Below, piece by piece: positions 38,647 to 51,088 of a DNA stretch of 64,000 nt (its first letter is position 1; every line of letters begins with the position of its first letter). Both the position numbers and the translations under genes were made by a program. Location: assembly GCF_035916875.1 (NCBI RefSeq), contig NZ_JAXUHN010000072.1:1-64000 (forward strand). The letters run 5' to 3'. The DNA is from Methylomicrobium sp035916875 (GTDB taxonomy: Bacteria; Pseudomonadota; Gammaproteobacteria; Methylococcales; Methylomonadaceae). Below the pieces are notes generated by a model. The model was not told where the DNA came from. It saw nothing but the letters and a program-made list of their open reading frames with translations, and did no database searches.

Positions 38647-39072
38647 TTATTCTGGTGACTTGAAGCTTTGCGAAATGCTGGTGAACATTTCCTTGATGCC
38701 GCTAAACAGATTACCTATAGAAAAACTTTCTTTGGTAATGAACTTGAGTCGCAGGACGGCAACTGCCAGCACGCCAGCGATCGGCGGCATCAGTTCGAAA
38801 AATACCGACAACAAATAACCACCTATGCCTTGGAAGCCGCCCTGATTTTTTCGGTCGCCGACGCTGAGCAGATCTCTTTCGTAATCGCCGCTGGACTCGC
38901 TGCCCCGGATTGCTTCGAGGATAAATACGTTGCCCTGTACCAGCAGCATCTGGACGACAAAAAAGACGCCCGCCGCAATGCCGACCCACATCAACGGATT
39001 ACTGACTTTTGCTTTGTTTGCCGTCTGATAGACCCAGATTACGGCAAGCACCATTAAAATACCACCAATCAT
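38647..39072 (-). CDS. Hypothetical membrane protein, 141 residues
   Basis: An N-terminal membrane helix (about 2-15), a second (about 27-44) and a third (about 84-105) surround a Gly-rich polar segment (SVGDRKNQGGFQGIGG). The C-terminus is Phe/Ser-rich and probably cytoplasmic. ATG 39072 has AAGGTG upstream. No family recognised. It is 28 bases downstream of the secreted-protein gene 39101-39478 on the same strand. Confidence 0.65.
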   Translation of the reverse strand: MIGGILMVLAVIWVYQTANKAKVSNPLMWVGIAAGVFFVVQMLLVQGNVFILEAIRGSESSGDYERDLLSVGDRKNQGGFQGIGGYLLSVFFELMPPIAGVLAVAVLRLKFITKESFSIGNLFSGIKEMFTSISQSFKSPE

Positions 39073-39100
39073 AGTTTCACCTTCTTTATTTTCTTAGTTA

Positions 39101-39478
39101 TTATTTTTTTAGGAAAAAGTAATTGAACGAGCATTTGAGCGTCATGCTGTCGGCGGTTTTTTCGACGGCCTGGCATGATTCAAACTTGCCGCGTCCCGGC
39201 GACACTTCTTTTTTCAACACTCCGTCCTCAATCATATATTTTACTTCTATTTTCATCTCATTGGTACGGCCCAGCGAGTCGGTCGCGATTGTGTGCAGGA
39301 TACCGCCATCCGCGAATTCCCAGACGATATTGACATTTTTCTTTTCGCCGTCCAGTTTCGCCGACTCCGCATACAAAGTCCATTTACCCAGAATCTCGCT
39401 GGCATCCTTTAACTCGACATTAGCGTTTGCCGTGAATGATGCCAACAACGCTACCGATGATAATAAATAGTGGCGCAT
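39101..39478 (-). CDS. Hypothetical secreted protein, 125 residues
   Basis: Signal peptide of about 19 residues (cleavage near TANANVEL), then a beta-rich domain (GKWTLYAESAKLDGEKK, VNIVWEFADGGILHT) with two Cys (ESCQAVEK and LKCSFNYF). The single-domain pattern resembles lipocalin-like or DUF-type periplasmic proteins, but I do not assign a family. ATG 39478 has AGGGT upstream. Possibly co-transcribed with the membrane gene that follows it. Confidence 0.62.
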   Translation of the reverse strand: MRHYLLSSVALLASFTANANVELKDASEILGKWTLYAESAKLDGEKKNVNIVWEFADGGILHTIATDSLGRTNEMKIEVKYMIEDGVLKKEVSPGRGKFESCQAVEKTADSMTLKCSFNYFFLKK

Positions 39479-39701
39479 GAATCTACCCTCAGTCCAAATC
39501 AAATACACAGAATCCAAACTATACCACACTCACCACCCAAGGTCATGCGGGTACAGCAAAAAGAATGCTGCGAGCCAACGCTTTGTTGTTTATCCGTCAA
39601 TAAACCTTGACTTTAATGACGCCTAAAGTATCATGTAACTTCCATTTGCTACTAACCTGGCAATTTTCAAAAAAATATTAACAATTATAGGTAGGACTAA
39701 T

Positions 39702-39833
39702 ATGGGGTTCATCTTAGATTTAACTGAGACATTGAAAACACCAGCTGGTATAGTTGGATTGCTGGTGGTAATTGGTGCGGTCCTTGCTTTGGTAAAATGG
39801 GTTTTTGCTCCACATCCAGACGACCAACAATAA
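39702..39833 (+). CDS. 43-residue single-pass membrane peptide
   Basis: A short ORF from ATG 39702 to TAA 39831-39833. It encodes a polar N-terminus (MGFILDLTETLKTPAG), one hydrophobic helix (IVGLLVVIGAVLALVKWVF) and a short acidic tail. GGTAGGA lies upstream at reasonable spacing. The composition is that of a real small membrane protein, but no homologue can be named. It lies alone in a gene-poor stretch. Confidence 0.55.
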   Translation: MGFILDLTETLKTPAGIVGLLVVIGAVLALVKWVFAPHPDDQQ

Positions 39834-40145
39834 ATCTCCGTCTCCACCCGCTCAACTATAAAAAAGTATTTAGGCCGCTTGCACCGATCTTAAGTTCATT
39901 AATGATCGGCAGCGGCCTGATTATAATCCGCGTTTTATTCCCCCGCTCGAAATTTACCTGAAGCGCCCTTTGTTTAAGGTAAGTCTTTAAAAATAACTTT
40001 CCATATGGGTTGATCTAAGGGTCACTACGCAAACCCCGGACTGATCCCGTTGCAAACAAGTCCTGGATTTGAGTGTGAGGCCTTGTCATTATCTGACGGG
40101 GCGGGTTAAATTGCCCATTCATTAACCTCGATATTGTTGAAAATC
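39834..40145. other. Gene-free region with a long hairpin and a -10 box
   Basis: A large stem-loop is formed by GGCCGCT (39873-39879) with AGCGGCC (39911-39917) and CCGATC (39884-39889) with GATCGG (39904-39909), 13 bp in all with one asymmetric bulge. TATAAT (39922-39927) follows five bases later. The hairpin could end the 43-residue ORF transcript. The TATAAT could start a transcript toward 40146, or a small RNA. Nothing else was recognised in the remaining 200 bases. Confidence 0.45.
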
Positions 40146-40568
40146 ATGCCCCGATTCCCAGACCCAAAAACGTCGGAGCTTCGCCAAGTGGAACTCAGTG
40201 AATGCGATGCGCTTGTCGATCCCGCCAAAAGTAGACGGTTGCGCGAGATGGTGAACGGCAAACATGCCGATGCGCAAGCCCAGCGATCCATTGCTGCCTT
40301 CGAACCGGAAAACAGGTTTGATCTGCCTGTTGAGTCATGGCTGGAATTGCAGCAGGCGAGGCGGATAATTGATGATGAAATCGCGCGGATCACCAGCTTT
40401 TTTCCAGAAGGTAGGAAAAATAGCCTGTTTAAGATAAGATTCGGCACACTGGAAGAGATCCGGACGATGGAAATTCAGGCTATTTTTAAGCGACTGAAAT
40501 TCGATGACAAGCGCGTAAATTTGAGTCGGTTGCGGAAGATCAATTATCATGGGGAAAAAATTTCCTGA
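40146..40568 (+). CDS. Hypothetical cytoplasmic protein, 140 residues
   Basis: A charged helical protein without membrane segment or signal peptide. It contains RQVELSECDALVDPAKSRRL near the start, a central DLPVESWLELQQARRIID region, and a basic C-terminus (FDDKRVNLSRLRKINYHG). I do not recognise a family. ATG 40146 follows an in-frame TTG at 40134. Upstream is the hairpin/-10 region. Confidence 0.6.
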   Translation: MPRFPDPKTSELRQVELSECDALVDPAKSRRLREMVNGKHADAQAQRSIAAFEPENRFDLPVESWLELQQARRIIDDEIARITSFFPEGRKNSLFKIRFGTLEEIRTMEIQAIFKRLKFDDKRVNLSRLRKINYHGEKIS

Positions 40569-40643
40569 CTGCACCGACTGTATAATGGCCTGAGTTTTTT
40601 TACGATAGTGGCGCTTTTTCACCGCGCACCAAATGAGAAATCA

Positions 40644-41360
40644 ATGATGCAAAAACGTTTTATTTTATTCGTTGTGCTGCCGGTGGTTTTACCCGGTTGT
40701 GCGGGACTTTACGATCAACAACATCCCGCGCCAGTCTATACGGGTCCTGCACCGGTCTACAGGCAACCGCCTGTGCCGCCTCCACAGCCACAAGTTCAGC
40801 TCCCGGAGCCGACCGTAAAAACGACACCGATTCCGGAATTTAATCAGCAATTGATTCCGATTGCTCCGGCGCCAATGACCGGAGGCACCGGCGATTCTTT
40901 GCCATCAATGCCGGATGCCGGAGCGCCATTGGCGGCCGGCGTTGCTCCAACTCCGGTGACTCCGGGCGCGGCTTTGAATGTTCCTCCGCCGGAAACGTTT
41001 ACGCTGACGCCTTTTCAGCCGATAGAGCCTGCGGCCTCATCTTCGCCGGCCGTCGGCGCTCTGGTGATGGCCGCTAATCAGAATAGCCAATCGGGCAATC
41101 TGGATTCCGCGATTGCGACAATTGAGCGGGCCAGGAATATCGAGCCTAACAATGCGGGCCTCTATTACAAACTGGCGCTGTTGCGCATCAAACAATCCAA
41201 ACCCAAAATGGCCGAAGAGCTTGCGAAAAAAGCCGCGCTTTTGGCGGGCGGGGATAGGAATTTGAAGAAACACAGCTGGCTGTTGATTGCGCATGCGCGC
41301 GAATTGCAAAAAGATTTCCCGGGCGCGAAAGCCGCGCGCGACAAGGCAGCCGGATTTTAG
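40644..41360 (+). CDS. Lipoprotein with Pro-rich linker and C-terminal TPR-like repeats
   Basis: A 238-residue predicted lipoprotein. The signal peptide (RFILFVVLPVVLPGCAG) has the lipobox LPGC at about 16-19. A long Pro/Ala-rich, low-complexity linker (about 20-135) follows. The C-terminal region has two TPR-like helix pairs: ALVMAANQNSQSGNLDSAIA with TIERARNIEPNNAGLYYKLA, then a KPKMAEELAKKA block. ATG 40644 or 40647 may be used. A TATAAT at 40581-40586 may be its -10 box. Probably envelope-associated; partner unknown. Confidence 0.78.
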   Translation: MMQKRFILFVVLPVVLPGCAGLYDQQHPAPVYTGPAPVYRQPPVPPPQPQVQLPEPTVKTTPIPEFNQQLIPIAPAPMTGGTGDSLPSMPDAGAPLAAGVAPTPVTPGAALNVPPPETFTLTPFQPIEPAASSSPAVGALVMAANQNSQSGNLDSAIATIERARNIEPNNAGLYYKLALLRIKQSKPKMAEELAKKAALLAGGDRNLKKHSWLLIAHARELQKDFPGAKAARDKAAGF

Positions 41361-41467
41361 TTTGAAGGGTCCGGCTGCACGGCAGCGATGAAAACAGTCG
41401 CGGCCCGCTTCATAATCGCCGATAATACGCGCTTATTTCGCTAAGCGTTAGACTTCTCATTCCCGTA

Positions 41468-44976
<3,509 letters not shown>

Positions 44977-44977
<1 letters not shown>

Positions 44978-45702
44978 TGGATAAAGAATTATTGAGAATT
45001 GTGATTATTGCAACCGGTCTGATCATCATTACCGGCATGCTCGCGTGGGCGTTCTTCAAGAGCAAGAAATACCGGCAGAGCCTGGACGATTTCGATGACG
45101 GAATACCGGTAAATACCGAGCGACACTTGAGAGAGCCGATTGACGATGATGATTTTCCGGACATCTTCGACGAGGAGGTTGCGGTAACGCTCGCCTCCGC
45201 CGCACCGCAGGGGGGCGAGGCAAGCAAATCGGGACGTTATCAAGCGCCGGCGGCTAGCGATGACAGAGTTGAACATGACGACGAGGAAGATTACGTGCCG
45301 GAGCCCCGCTTTGCCGCACCCAGCATCATCCAGTTCACCCTGGTCGCGAATCAGGAAGAAGGCTTTAACGGCCTCGATCTCGCGCATGCGTTCAACATTG
45401 TGGGCCTCGAGTACGGCAACCTGAATATTTACGAGCGGCTCGATGCTAATCGGCTGGTCGATTTCGGCGTCGCGAGCATGGTGAAGCCGGGAACTTTTCC
45501 CGAACACGACCTGGAGGCGTATTACTGTCCGGGTGTCGTGTTTTTCATGCAACCCGGCGAATTGGACGATCCGGTGGCGGTGTTTGATGATTTCGTGCAG
45601 ACGGTCGTATTTGTGGCGACCGAACTCGATGGTACCGTGCTCGATCATGAACACAAGCCATTGAGCGAAACGACGGTGGAGTTGATACGCCACAGTTTGT
45701 AG
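44977..45702 (+). CDS. zipA: Cell division protein ZipA
   Basis: Bitopic membrane protein that tethers FtsZ to the inner membrane. It has one N-terminal membrane helix (about 6-27), an acidic linker (DDFDDGIPVNTER, DDDDFPDIFDEE) and a C-terminal FtsZ-binding domain beginning near IIQFTLVANQEEGFNGLDLA. Length is 241 residues, shorter than in E. coli because of the linker. ATG 44977 overlaps the smc stop. Gene order smc-zipA-ligase is conserved in this lineage. Confidence 0.92.
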
Positions 45703-45720
45703 GCTATTGGTATACTTACA

Positions 45721-47646
45721 ATGACGAGGATGACAGTAGCAACCGCGGCTAAGATTGCCGCAGAAGCGCAGCCTAACATGCTGTCCGATGCCGAATTGTT
45801 GGCGTTTTTGCAGCTCTGCAACGACAGCTATCGGCGCGGTAAACCGATTATTTCGGACTATTTGTACGATTTTGTTTTTCTTGAGGAGCTTAAGAAACGA
45901 AATCCTGAGCATTCTTTTCTGAGGGTATATCCTTCCTATGCTTTCCTGACTCAAATAGAACCCGAAAAAGCGTTTGCCGGCAAAACGGTCAAGTTGCCCA
46001 AGCTGATGCTCTCGACCGAGAAGACTTATTCGAAGGACGGCATCGAAAAATGGCTGCAGCGGATCGAAAAGGCAGCTGAAGAATTGGGGAGGGAGTTTTC
46101 CAAACTGATTTTTCGCGCGACACCGAAACTCGACGGTTACGCAGCTTATGATGATGGGAAAATCCTCTATACGCGAGGCGATGGCCGCAAGGGCACCGAC
46201 ATCAGCCGGGTGTTCGAGCGCGGCCTGATCGTTGGTGGCAATGGTAAGCGCGGGCAGGGCGCCGGCGAGATCGTGGTCAGCAAAAGTTACTTCAATCAGC
46301 ATCTGGCCGATTTTTTCGAAAACGCGCGTAATTTTCAGGCCAGCATCATCAAGGAAAAGGAGCTTGAAGAGCACGCGCTGGCGGCGATACAAAACCATGC
46401 CGCGGTATTCTTTCCGTTTGCGCAACTGCCGGCTTGGCAAGGCTCGCCCCGGGAAATTCTGGATCATTTCGAAAATATCATCGATAAGGTGCGGGTGAAG
46501 GTCGATTATGATGTGGACGGTGTGATCTTTGAAGTAGAAGATGATCAGATCAAAAACTTCATGGGTGCGACCCGCCACCATCACCGCTGGCAGATTGCCT
46601 ATAAAAGCAATGCCGAAACCGCGGTCGTCAAGGTATTGCGCGTGACGCCGCAAACATCGCGCTCGGGCAGGGTCAATCCGGTCGCCGAACTGGAGCCGAC
46701 CAAATTGAGCGGTGCGGTGATTTCGCGAGCGACCGCGCATCATTACAAAATGGTCAGGGAAATGGGTATCGGCGAAGGCACGGTGATCGAGTTGACCCGC
46801 TCGGGCGAGGTAATTCCGAAGATCGAGCGCGTGATCATTCCCAGGACACCGCAAATTCCAGGCGTCTGCCCGAGTTGCGGCACCGAACTGGTATGGGACA
46901 GCGATTATTTGTACTGTCCGAATACCGTGCAATGCCCCGCGCAAATCGAAAACACAATCGAGCATTTTTTCAGAACGCTGCGTAATATCGACGGTTTCGG
47001 CGAGAAGACGATCGAAAAACTGCATGCCGCCGGCATCCGCTCGGTCTATCAAATCTATCAACTGGATGCAGAGCGTTTGCAGGCACTCGGTTTTGGAGAA
47101 AAAATCTCGCAAAATCTGCTCGATCAACTGTTACGCAGCCGCACTGAACCGCTCGAAGATTGGCGCTTTCTCGGCGCCTTCGGCATTTACCGGATGGGTC
47201 TTGGCAATTGCGAACGGCTGTTGCAGAATTTTCCCTTGCTCGCAATCTTCGATCTGACTTTGAACGACATTGTTTCGATAGAAGGCTTTGCAGAAAAAAC
47301 CGGAGAAGCAGTAATTTCAAGTCTCGCGAAAATTAAGACTGATTTCATGCGCATTCATGCGCTCGGATTCAATCTGCTCAGGACGCCGTTGCGCAGCGAG
47401 CAGGCACAATCGGTCAGCCCGATCGCTGGCAAAACAATCGTCTTCACCGGCGCGATGCGGCACGGCACCCGCGAGGACATGACTCGTGAAGCAAAGCGGC
47501 TCGGCGCGAAGGTCGGCAGTTCGGTCAGCGGCAAGACCGATTTTCTGGTTACCGGCGACGATGTCGGCGCGGCGAAGATCAATGCGGCGCAGGAAAAAGG
47601 CGTCAAGGTGATCAGCGAGGCGGAATACTTGAAAATACTTAAATAA
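45721..47646 (+). CDS. ligA: NAD-type DNA ligase with divergent catalytic motifs
   Basis: A 641-residue protein with the LigA domain order. There is a domain Ia-like segment (about 25-65), an adenylation domain with KLDG (Lys136), an OB fold (about 290-370), a four-Cys zinc finger (C383, C386, C399, C405), HhH repeats and a C-terminal BRCT domain (about 565-641). The order smc-zipA-lig supports the LigA role. Several motifs are unusual. The Tyr-His/Tyr-Tyr pair of domain Ia appears as SY (36-37). The RGE motif is AGE (181-183). NPRNAAAGSLRQ is NARNFQASIIKEK. The Lys after DGVV is Glu271 (DGVIFEVE). Cofactor and activity are therefore inferred, and the gene symbol is by position. Confidence 0.85.
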   Translation: MTRMTVATAAKIAAEAQPNMLSDAELLAFLQLCNDSYRRGKPIISDYLYDFVFLEELKKRNPEHSFLRVYPSYAFLTQIEPEKAFAGKTVKLPKLMLSTEKTYSKDGIEKWLQRIEKAAEELGREFSKLIFRATPKLDGYAAYDDGKILYTRGDGRKGTDISRVFERGLIVGGNGKRGQGAGEIVVSKSYFNQHLADFFENARNFQASIIKEKELEEHALAAIQNHAAVFFPFAQLPAWQGSPREILDHFENIIDKVRVKVDYDVDGVIFEVEDDQIKNFMGATRHHHRWQIAYKSNAETAVVKVLRVTPQTSRSGRVNPVAELEPTKLSGAVISRATAHHYKMVREMGIGEGTVIELTRSGEVIPKIERVIIPRTPQIPGVCPSCGTELVWDSDYLYCPNTVQCPAQIENTIEHFFRTLRNIDGFGEKTIEKLHAAGIRSVYQIYQLDAERLQALGFGEKISQNLLDQLLRSRTEPLEDWRFLGAFGIYRMGLGNCERLLQNFPLLAIFDLTLNDIVSIEGFAEKTGEAVISSLAKIKTDFMRIHALGFNLLRTPLRSEQAQSVSPIAGKTIVFTGAMRHGTREDMTREAKRLGAKVGSSVSGKTDFLVTGDDVGAAKINAAQEKGVKVISEAEYLKILK

Positions 47647-47761
47647 ATCTTATTTACAGATTAGTATGGCATGAAATAAACTTCTAGCGAAGTGGGAGAA
47701 TAATCGGCTAAAAATTCAACACGATACTTATGACAACCTGCGAACTTGGTGTGGAGAGATT

Positions 47762-48895
47762 ATGTTGGAAAATGACTTGACAACAGATTTGATCGTACTG
47801 GAAAGCCACATCAGTAGCCTGTTCGATACTGTTAGGAAAAGCAGTTTGATGTTTAAGGACTTTCAGTCGTTTGAAATGCGCTTGTTCAGTCTGAACTCAC
47901 TGGCGGATATGATCGGGTATTTTCTCGACAACGCGAAAGCGGTTTTCGATCTCGATCAGGTCACGCTCTGTTTACATGATGAGTACGGTGACTTCAGCCG
48001 AATACTCGGCGAAGAGTCTTGCAATCTAAGCGATAAGCAAGGCATGGTTCTGCTTTGCGACAAGGATTTATTGAAAGCGAAATTCGGCTACATGGCTCAC
48101 TCCTATGTGGGCTCTTTCGATCTGGAGCATTTCGGGCATTTTTTTACTCCTCTTCTTGAGGCGTCTCCCTCGAGTATCGCTATAATCCCATTGTACCGGC
48201 GTGGTCGATATTTTGGAACGCTGAATTTGGGTAGCTGTCTGTCGGACCGTTTTTCCTGCACGAAAACGACCGATTTTATCGCATACCTGGGCATGGTCAT
48301 CGGTATCTGCTTCGAAAACCATCTCAATCTCGAAACGATCCGACGCACCAGCTATATCGATACGCTGACTGGCGTCAATAATCGGCGCTTTCTCGAACAG
48401 AGGATCGGCGAGGAACTCGACCGTTGCCAGAGAAACGACGACCCTTTGACCTGTCTTTTTCTGGACATAGACTATTTCAAATCGGTCAATGACAAGTACG
48501 GTCATCAGGTGGGGAACAAAGTTTTGTCGACCGTCGCCAAAACAATCAAAAGTCAGCTAAGAAACAACGATGTGCTGGTCCGATACGGCGGCGAGGAATT
48601 CATTGCGCTATTGACCAATATCAACCAATCCAAAGGTTTTGAAATTGCCGAACGGATTCGTAGAAACGTACAATCGCTAAAGATTACTTTTAACGAAACC
48701 ACGGTACCGGTCACCTTGTCGATAGGTTTATCCACTTATCAGTCCGATCGAAAACATCCGATGACGACCGCGGAGGCTGCGGCGCGTTTGATCGACACGG
48801 CCGATTCGGCAATGTATCAAGCCAAAAATAAGGGCCGTAACCGAATCGAATGTACTGAAATAGCGTTGGATCGGCCGCTTGCACTGAATGGGTGA
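47762..48895 (+). CDS. GAF-GGDEF diguanylate cyclase
   Basis: A 377-residue soluble protein: an N-terminal helical and GAF-like sensor region (about 40-190), then a GGDEF domain. The active site is GGEEF (276-280), with Asp235 (FLDIDYFKSVND) and an intact inhibitory site RNND (267-270). It should make cyclic di-GMP and be subject to product inhibition. The sensed signal is not known. The stop lies inside the glpK start region, so the two genes are probably co-transcribed. Confidence 0.92.
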   Translation: MLENDLTTDLIVLESHISSLFDTVRKSSLMFKDFQSFEMRLFSLNSLADMIGYFLDNAKAVFDLDQVTLCLHDEYGDFSRILGEESCNLSDKQGMVLLCDKDLLKAKFGYMAHSYVGSFDLEHFGHFFTPLLEASPSSIAIIPLYRRGRYFGTLNLGSCLSDRFSCTKTTDFIAYLGMVIGICFENHLNLETIRRTSYIDTLTGVNNRRFLEQRIGEELDRCQRNDDPLTCLFLDIDYFKSVNDKYGHQVGNKVLSTVAKTIKSQLRNNDVLVRYGGEEFIALLTNINQSKGFEIAERIRRNVQSLKITFNETTVPVTLSIGLSTYQSDRKHPMTTAEAAARLIDTADSAMYQAKNKGRNRIECTEIALDRPLALNG

Positions 48896-48899
48896 AACC

Positions 48900-50384
48900 A
48901 TGCGCTATGTGATGGCCATCGATCAAGGCACCAGCAGTTCGCGATGCATGCTTTACGATCTTGACGGCAATACGCAGGCCGTTGCCCAGCGAGAAATCAG
49001 GCAAATTTTTCCGGAGCCCGGCTGGGTCGAACATGATCCCGAGGAAATCTGGCAAACCCAGGCCGCGGTATGCCTGGACGCGATGCGGCAACTGAATCTT
49101 CAACCGGCCGATATTGCCGGGATAGGCATCACTAATCAGCGCGAAACGGTCGTCGTTTGGGACAGAAAAAACGGCAAGCCAATCTACAATGCGATCGTAT
49201 GGCAGGACCGGCGCACCACCGAACATTGCGCGCGGCTGAAAGCTGCCGGCTGTGAACAAAACGTGCAGGTTAAAACCGGCTTGCTGCTTGATCCGTATTT
49301 CTCCGCGACCAAGATTCGCTGGATTCTCGAGCATGTGGACGGCGCGTTAGACAAAGCTCGGCAAGGCGAACTGGCATTCGGAACCATCGACTCCTGGCTA
49401 GTCTGGAAGATGACGCGGGGTGAACTGCATATCACCGACGTTACGAATGCTTCGAGAACCTTGCTGTTCAATATCGATACCTTGAATTGGGATCAGGAAT
49501 TGCTGGATTTGTTCGAAATTCCGGCCGCGATGCTGCCTGAGGTCAAATCGTCGAGCGAATGCTATGGCTTGATGCGTGATCCCTTGATCGGCGAAGGCAT
49601 CCCGATCGCCGCTATCGTCGGCGACCAGCAGGCATCATTGTTCGGACAATTGTGCGTGGAGCCGGGTATGGCCAAATGCACCTACGGTACCGGATCTTTT
49701 CTGGTCATGAATACAGGTTCCGAAAAAATCGTATCGAACCATCGACTGCTGACTACGATTGCCTGGAAGATTGGCGAGAGGATCGACTATGCGCTGGAAG
49801 GCAGCGTTTTTGTCGCTGGCGCGGCGATCCAGTGGCTGCGCGACGAACTGCATTTGTTCGCGGATGCAGGCGACAGTGAAAATCTCGCGGCATCGGTCAG
49901 CGACAATGGGGGCGTTTATTTCGTACCTGCCTTTACCGGGCTCGGCGCGCCTTTTTGGGACCCTGCCGCGCGCGGCGCGATCTTTGGCCTAACCCGCGGC
50001 ACAACCGCGGCGCATATCGCCCGCGCCGCACTTGAAAGCGTGGCATTTCAGGTGGATGACATCTTACGAATTCTAGCCGCGGACAGCGGCAGGCCGATCA
50101 GTCAATTACGTGTTGACGGCGGCGTCGCGGCCAATCAATTCCTCGTCCAATTTCAAAGTGATATTTCCGCGCTCAAAGTTGTGCGTCCTGCGTATCTCGA
50201 AACGACTGCGTTGGGCGCGGCCTATCTTGCGGGTATTGCCGTGGGTGTCTGGACTTTAGAAGAGCTTGCCAATAGATGGCGCGCCGATCGCTTTTTTCAT
50301 GGAACAATGCCGGTAGAAGAAATCGAATCGCACGAAAAACAGTGGCGGAAGGCGGTAGAAAGAGTCAGAAATTGGGCTGAGTAA
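48900..50384 (+). CDS. glpK: Glycerol kinase
   Basis: Phosphorylates glycerol to glycerol 3-phosphate with ATP. FGGY-family features: AIDQGTSSSR at the N-terminus, IVWQDRRTTEHC, GDQQASLFGQL, TYGTGSFLVMNTG and VDGGVAANQFL. ATG 48900 has GGTGA upstream; ATG 48888, overlapping the diguanylate cyclase stop, is also in frame and gives 498 residues. No glpF or glpD is nearby, so the physiological context is unclear. Confidence 0.96.
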   Translation: MRYVMAIDQGTSSSRCMLYDLDGNTQAVAQREIRQIFPEPGWVEHDPEEIWQTQAAVCLDAMRQLNLQPADIAGIGITNQRETVVVWDRKNGKPIYNAIVWQDRRTTEHCARLKAAGCEQNVQVKTGLLLDPYFSATKIRWILEHVDGALDKARQGELAFGTIDSWLVWKMTRGELHITDVTNASRTLLFNIDTLNWDQELLDLFEIPAAMLPEVKSSSECYGLMRDPLIGEGIPIAAIVGDQQASLFGQLCVEPGMAKCTYGTGSFLVMNTGSEKIVSNHRLLTTIAWKIGERIDYALEGSVFVAGAAIQWLRDELHLFADAGDSENLAASVSDNGGVYFVPAFTGLGAPFWDPAARGAIFGLTRGTTAAHIARAALESVAFQVDDILRILAADSGRPISQLRVDGGVAANQFLVQFQSDISALKVVRPAYLETTALGAAYLAGIAVGVWTLEELANRWRADRFFHGTMPVEEIESHEKQWRKAVERVRNWAE

Positions 50385-50399
50385 AATAAAAAAGGACGG

Positions 50400-50615
50400 C
50401 TAGCTATCGATATAACCGTTATCCTTCATTTTTTTCTCCTCAATATACTCGCGCCTCACCAGAGAAACACCCAGCACAACGACAAATAGTGCGCCGGCGG
50501 TCACCGTCAATTTCCAGAATATTTCCCCGCTCAACAGATCGAACCATAATTGCAGCAGCGCGACGAAGACCCAGGCAACGAAAATGCCCAGACAGGTAAT
50601 TGCGCCGGTTCTCAT
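50400..50615 (-). CDS. Small membrane protein, 71 residues
   Basis: Two hydrophobic helices (ITCLGIFVAWVFVALLQLWF, then a WKLTVTAGALFVVVLGVSLV segment) with a basic, charged C-terminus (RREYIEEKKMKDNG). The start overlaps the stop of the DUF4177-like gene, suggesting coupling. Family not recognised. Convergent with glpK. Confidence 0.65.
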   Translation of the reverse strand: MRTGAITCLGIFVAWVFVALLQLWFDLLSGEIFWKLTVTAGALFVVVLGVSLVRREYIEEKKMKDNGYIDS

Positions 50616-50824
50616 CGATCCCGCTCCATGATGACCAAATAAGCTTCGCGGCGCCAAAGCAGCAGCATGCGGCGGATGTCTTTTTCCATCGTGACCACGC
50701 GCCAACCTTGCAGCGCGTTACTATTCAAAAACTCGCTGAACCGGATCGGATCGACTTTCGACGCGCCGAGCAGCAGGGAGCCGATCAGGCCTTCCTGATA
50801 AATCACGACTTTATATTCTTTCAT
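50612..50824 (-). CDS. DUF4177-like small protein
   Basis: A 70-residue protein. The pattern YKVVIYQEG...LLGASKVDPIRFSEFLNSNALQGWRVV followed by REAYLVIMER is that of DUF4177, a fold in which a short beta-alpha unit ends in a conserved GW. Role unknown. GGAGA lies before ATG 50824. It is coupled to the small membrane protein. Confidence 0.7.
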   Translation of the reverse strand: MKEYKVVIYQEGLIGSLLLGASKVDPIRFSEFLNSNALQGWRVVTMEKDIRRMLLLWRREAYLVIMERDR

Positions 50825-50956
50825 TCTGTCTCCAATTGCATCGTTCAAAGGGCCGAGCATTATCATAAGTCGTGGGGGGCTTGGCAGCGTGGCGTATAAT
50901 CAAAATTCCCTCGTGACATCCCGAAAATCTCTGGCACAGAATATTTTTCATTTTTG

Positions 50957-50989
50957 AAAAAGCAGGATTTTTACTTCGCAAAACCTGCT
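50957..50989 (-). terminator. Rho-independent terminator on the minus strand
   Basis: Read on the minus strand, AGCAGG (50989-50984) pairs with CCTGCT (50966-50961), with TTTT/AAAA extending the stem, followed by a T-run (50961-50957). It lies about 100 bases past the DUF1097 stop. A further hairpin CCTCGA/TCGAGG is at 51048-51063. Confidence 0.6.
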
Positions 50990-51088
50990 GAGGGTCGCGA
51001 TTTGCGGCGTTCCCAATTTAGCCGCGCCTGTTCCGACCATGTTTCCGCCTCGAAAAGTCGAGGTGGAGTTCGCCAAATTCTTAACTGT

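Noticed and set aside
44989..47127. 712-codon open frame on the minus strand across zipA and the ligase gene
   Set aside because: It is antisense to two well-supported genes, its product is rich in His, Arg and Asp without family motifs, and no ribosome site was seen. Long antisense frames are frequent here because of codon bias.
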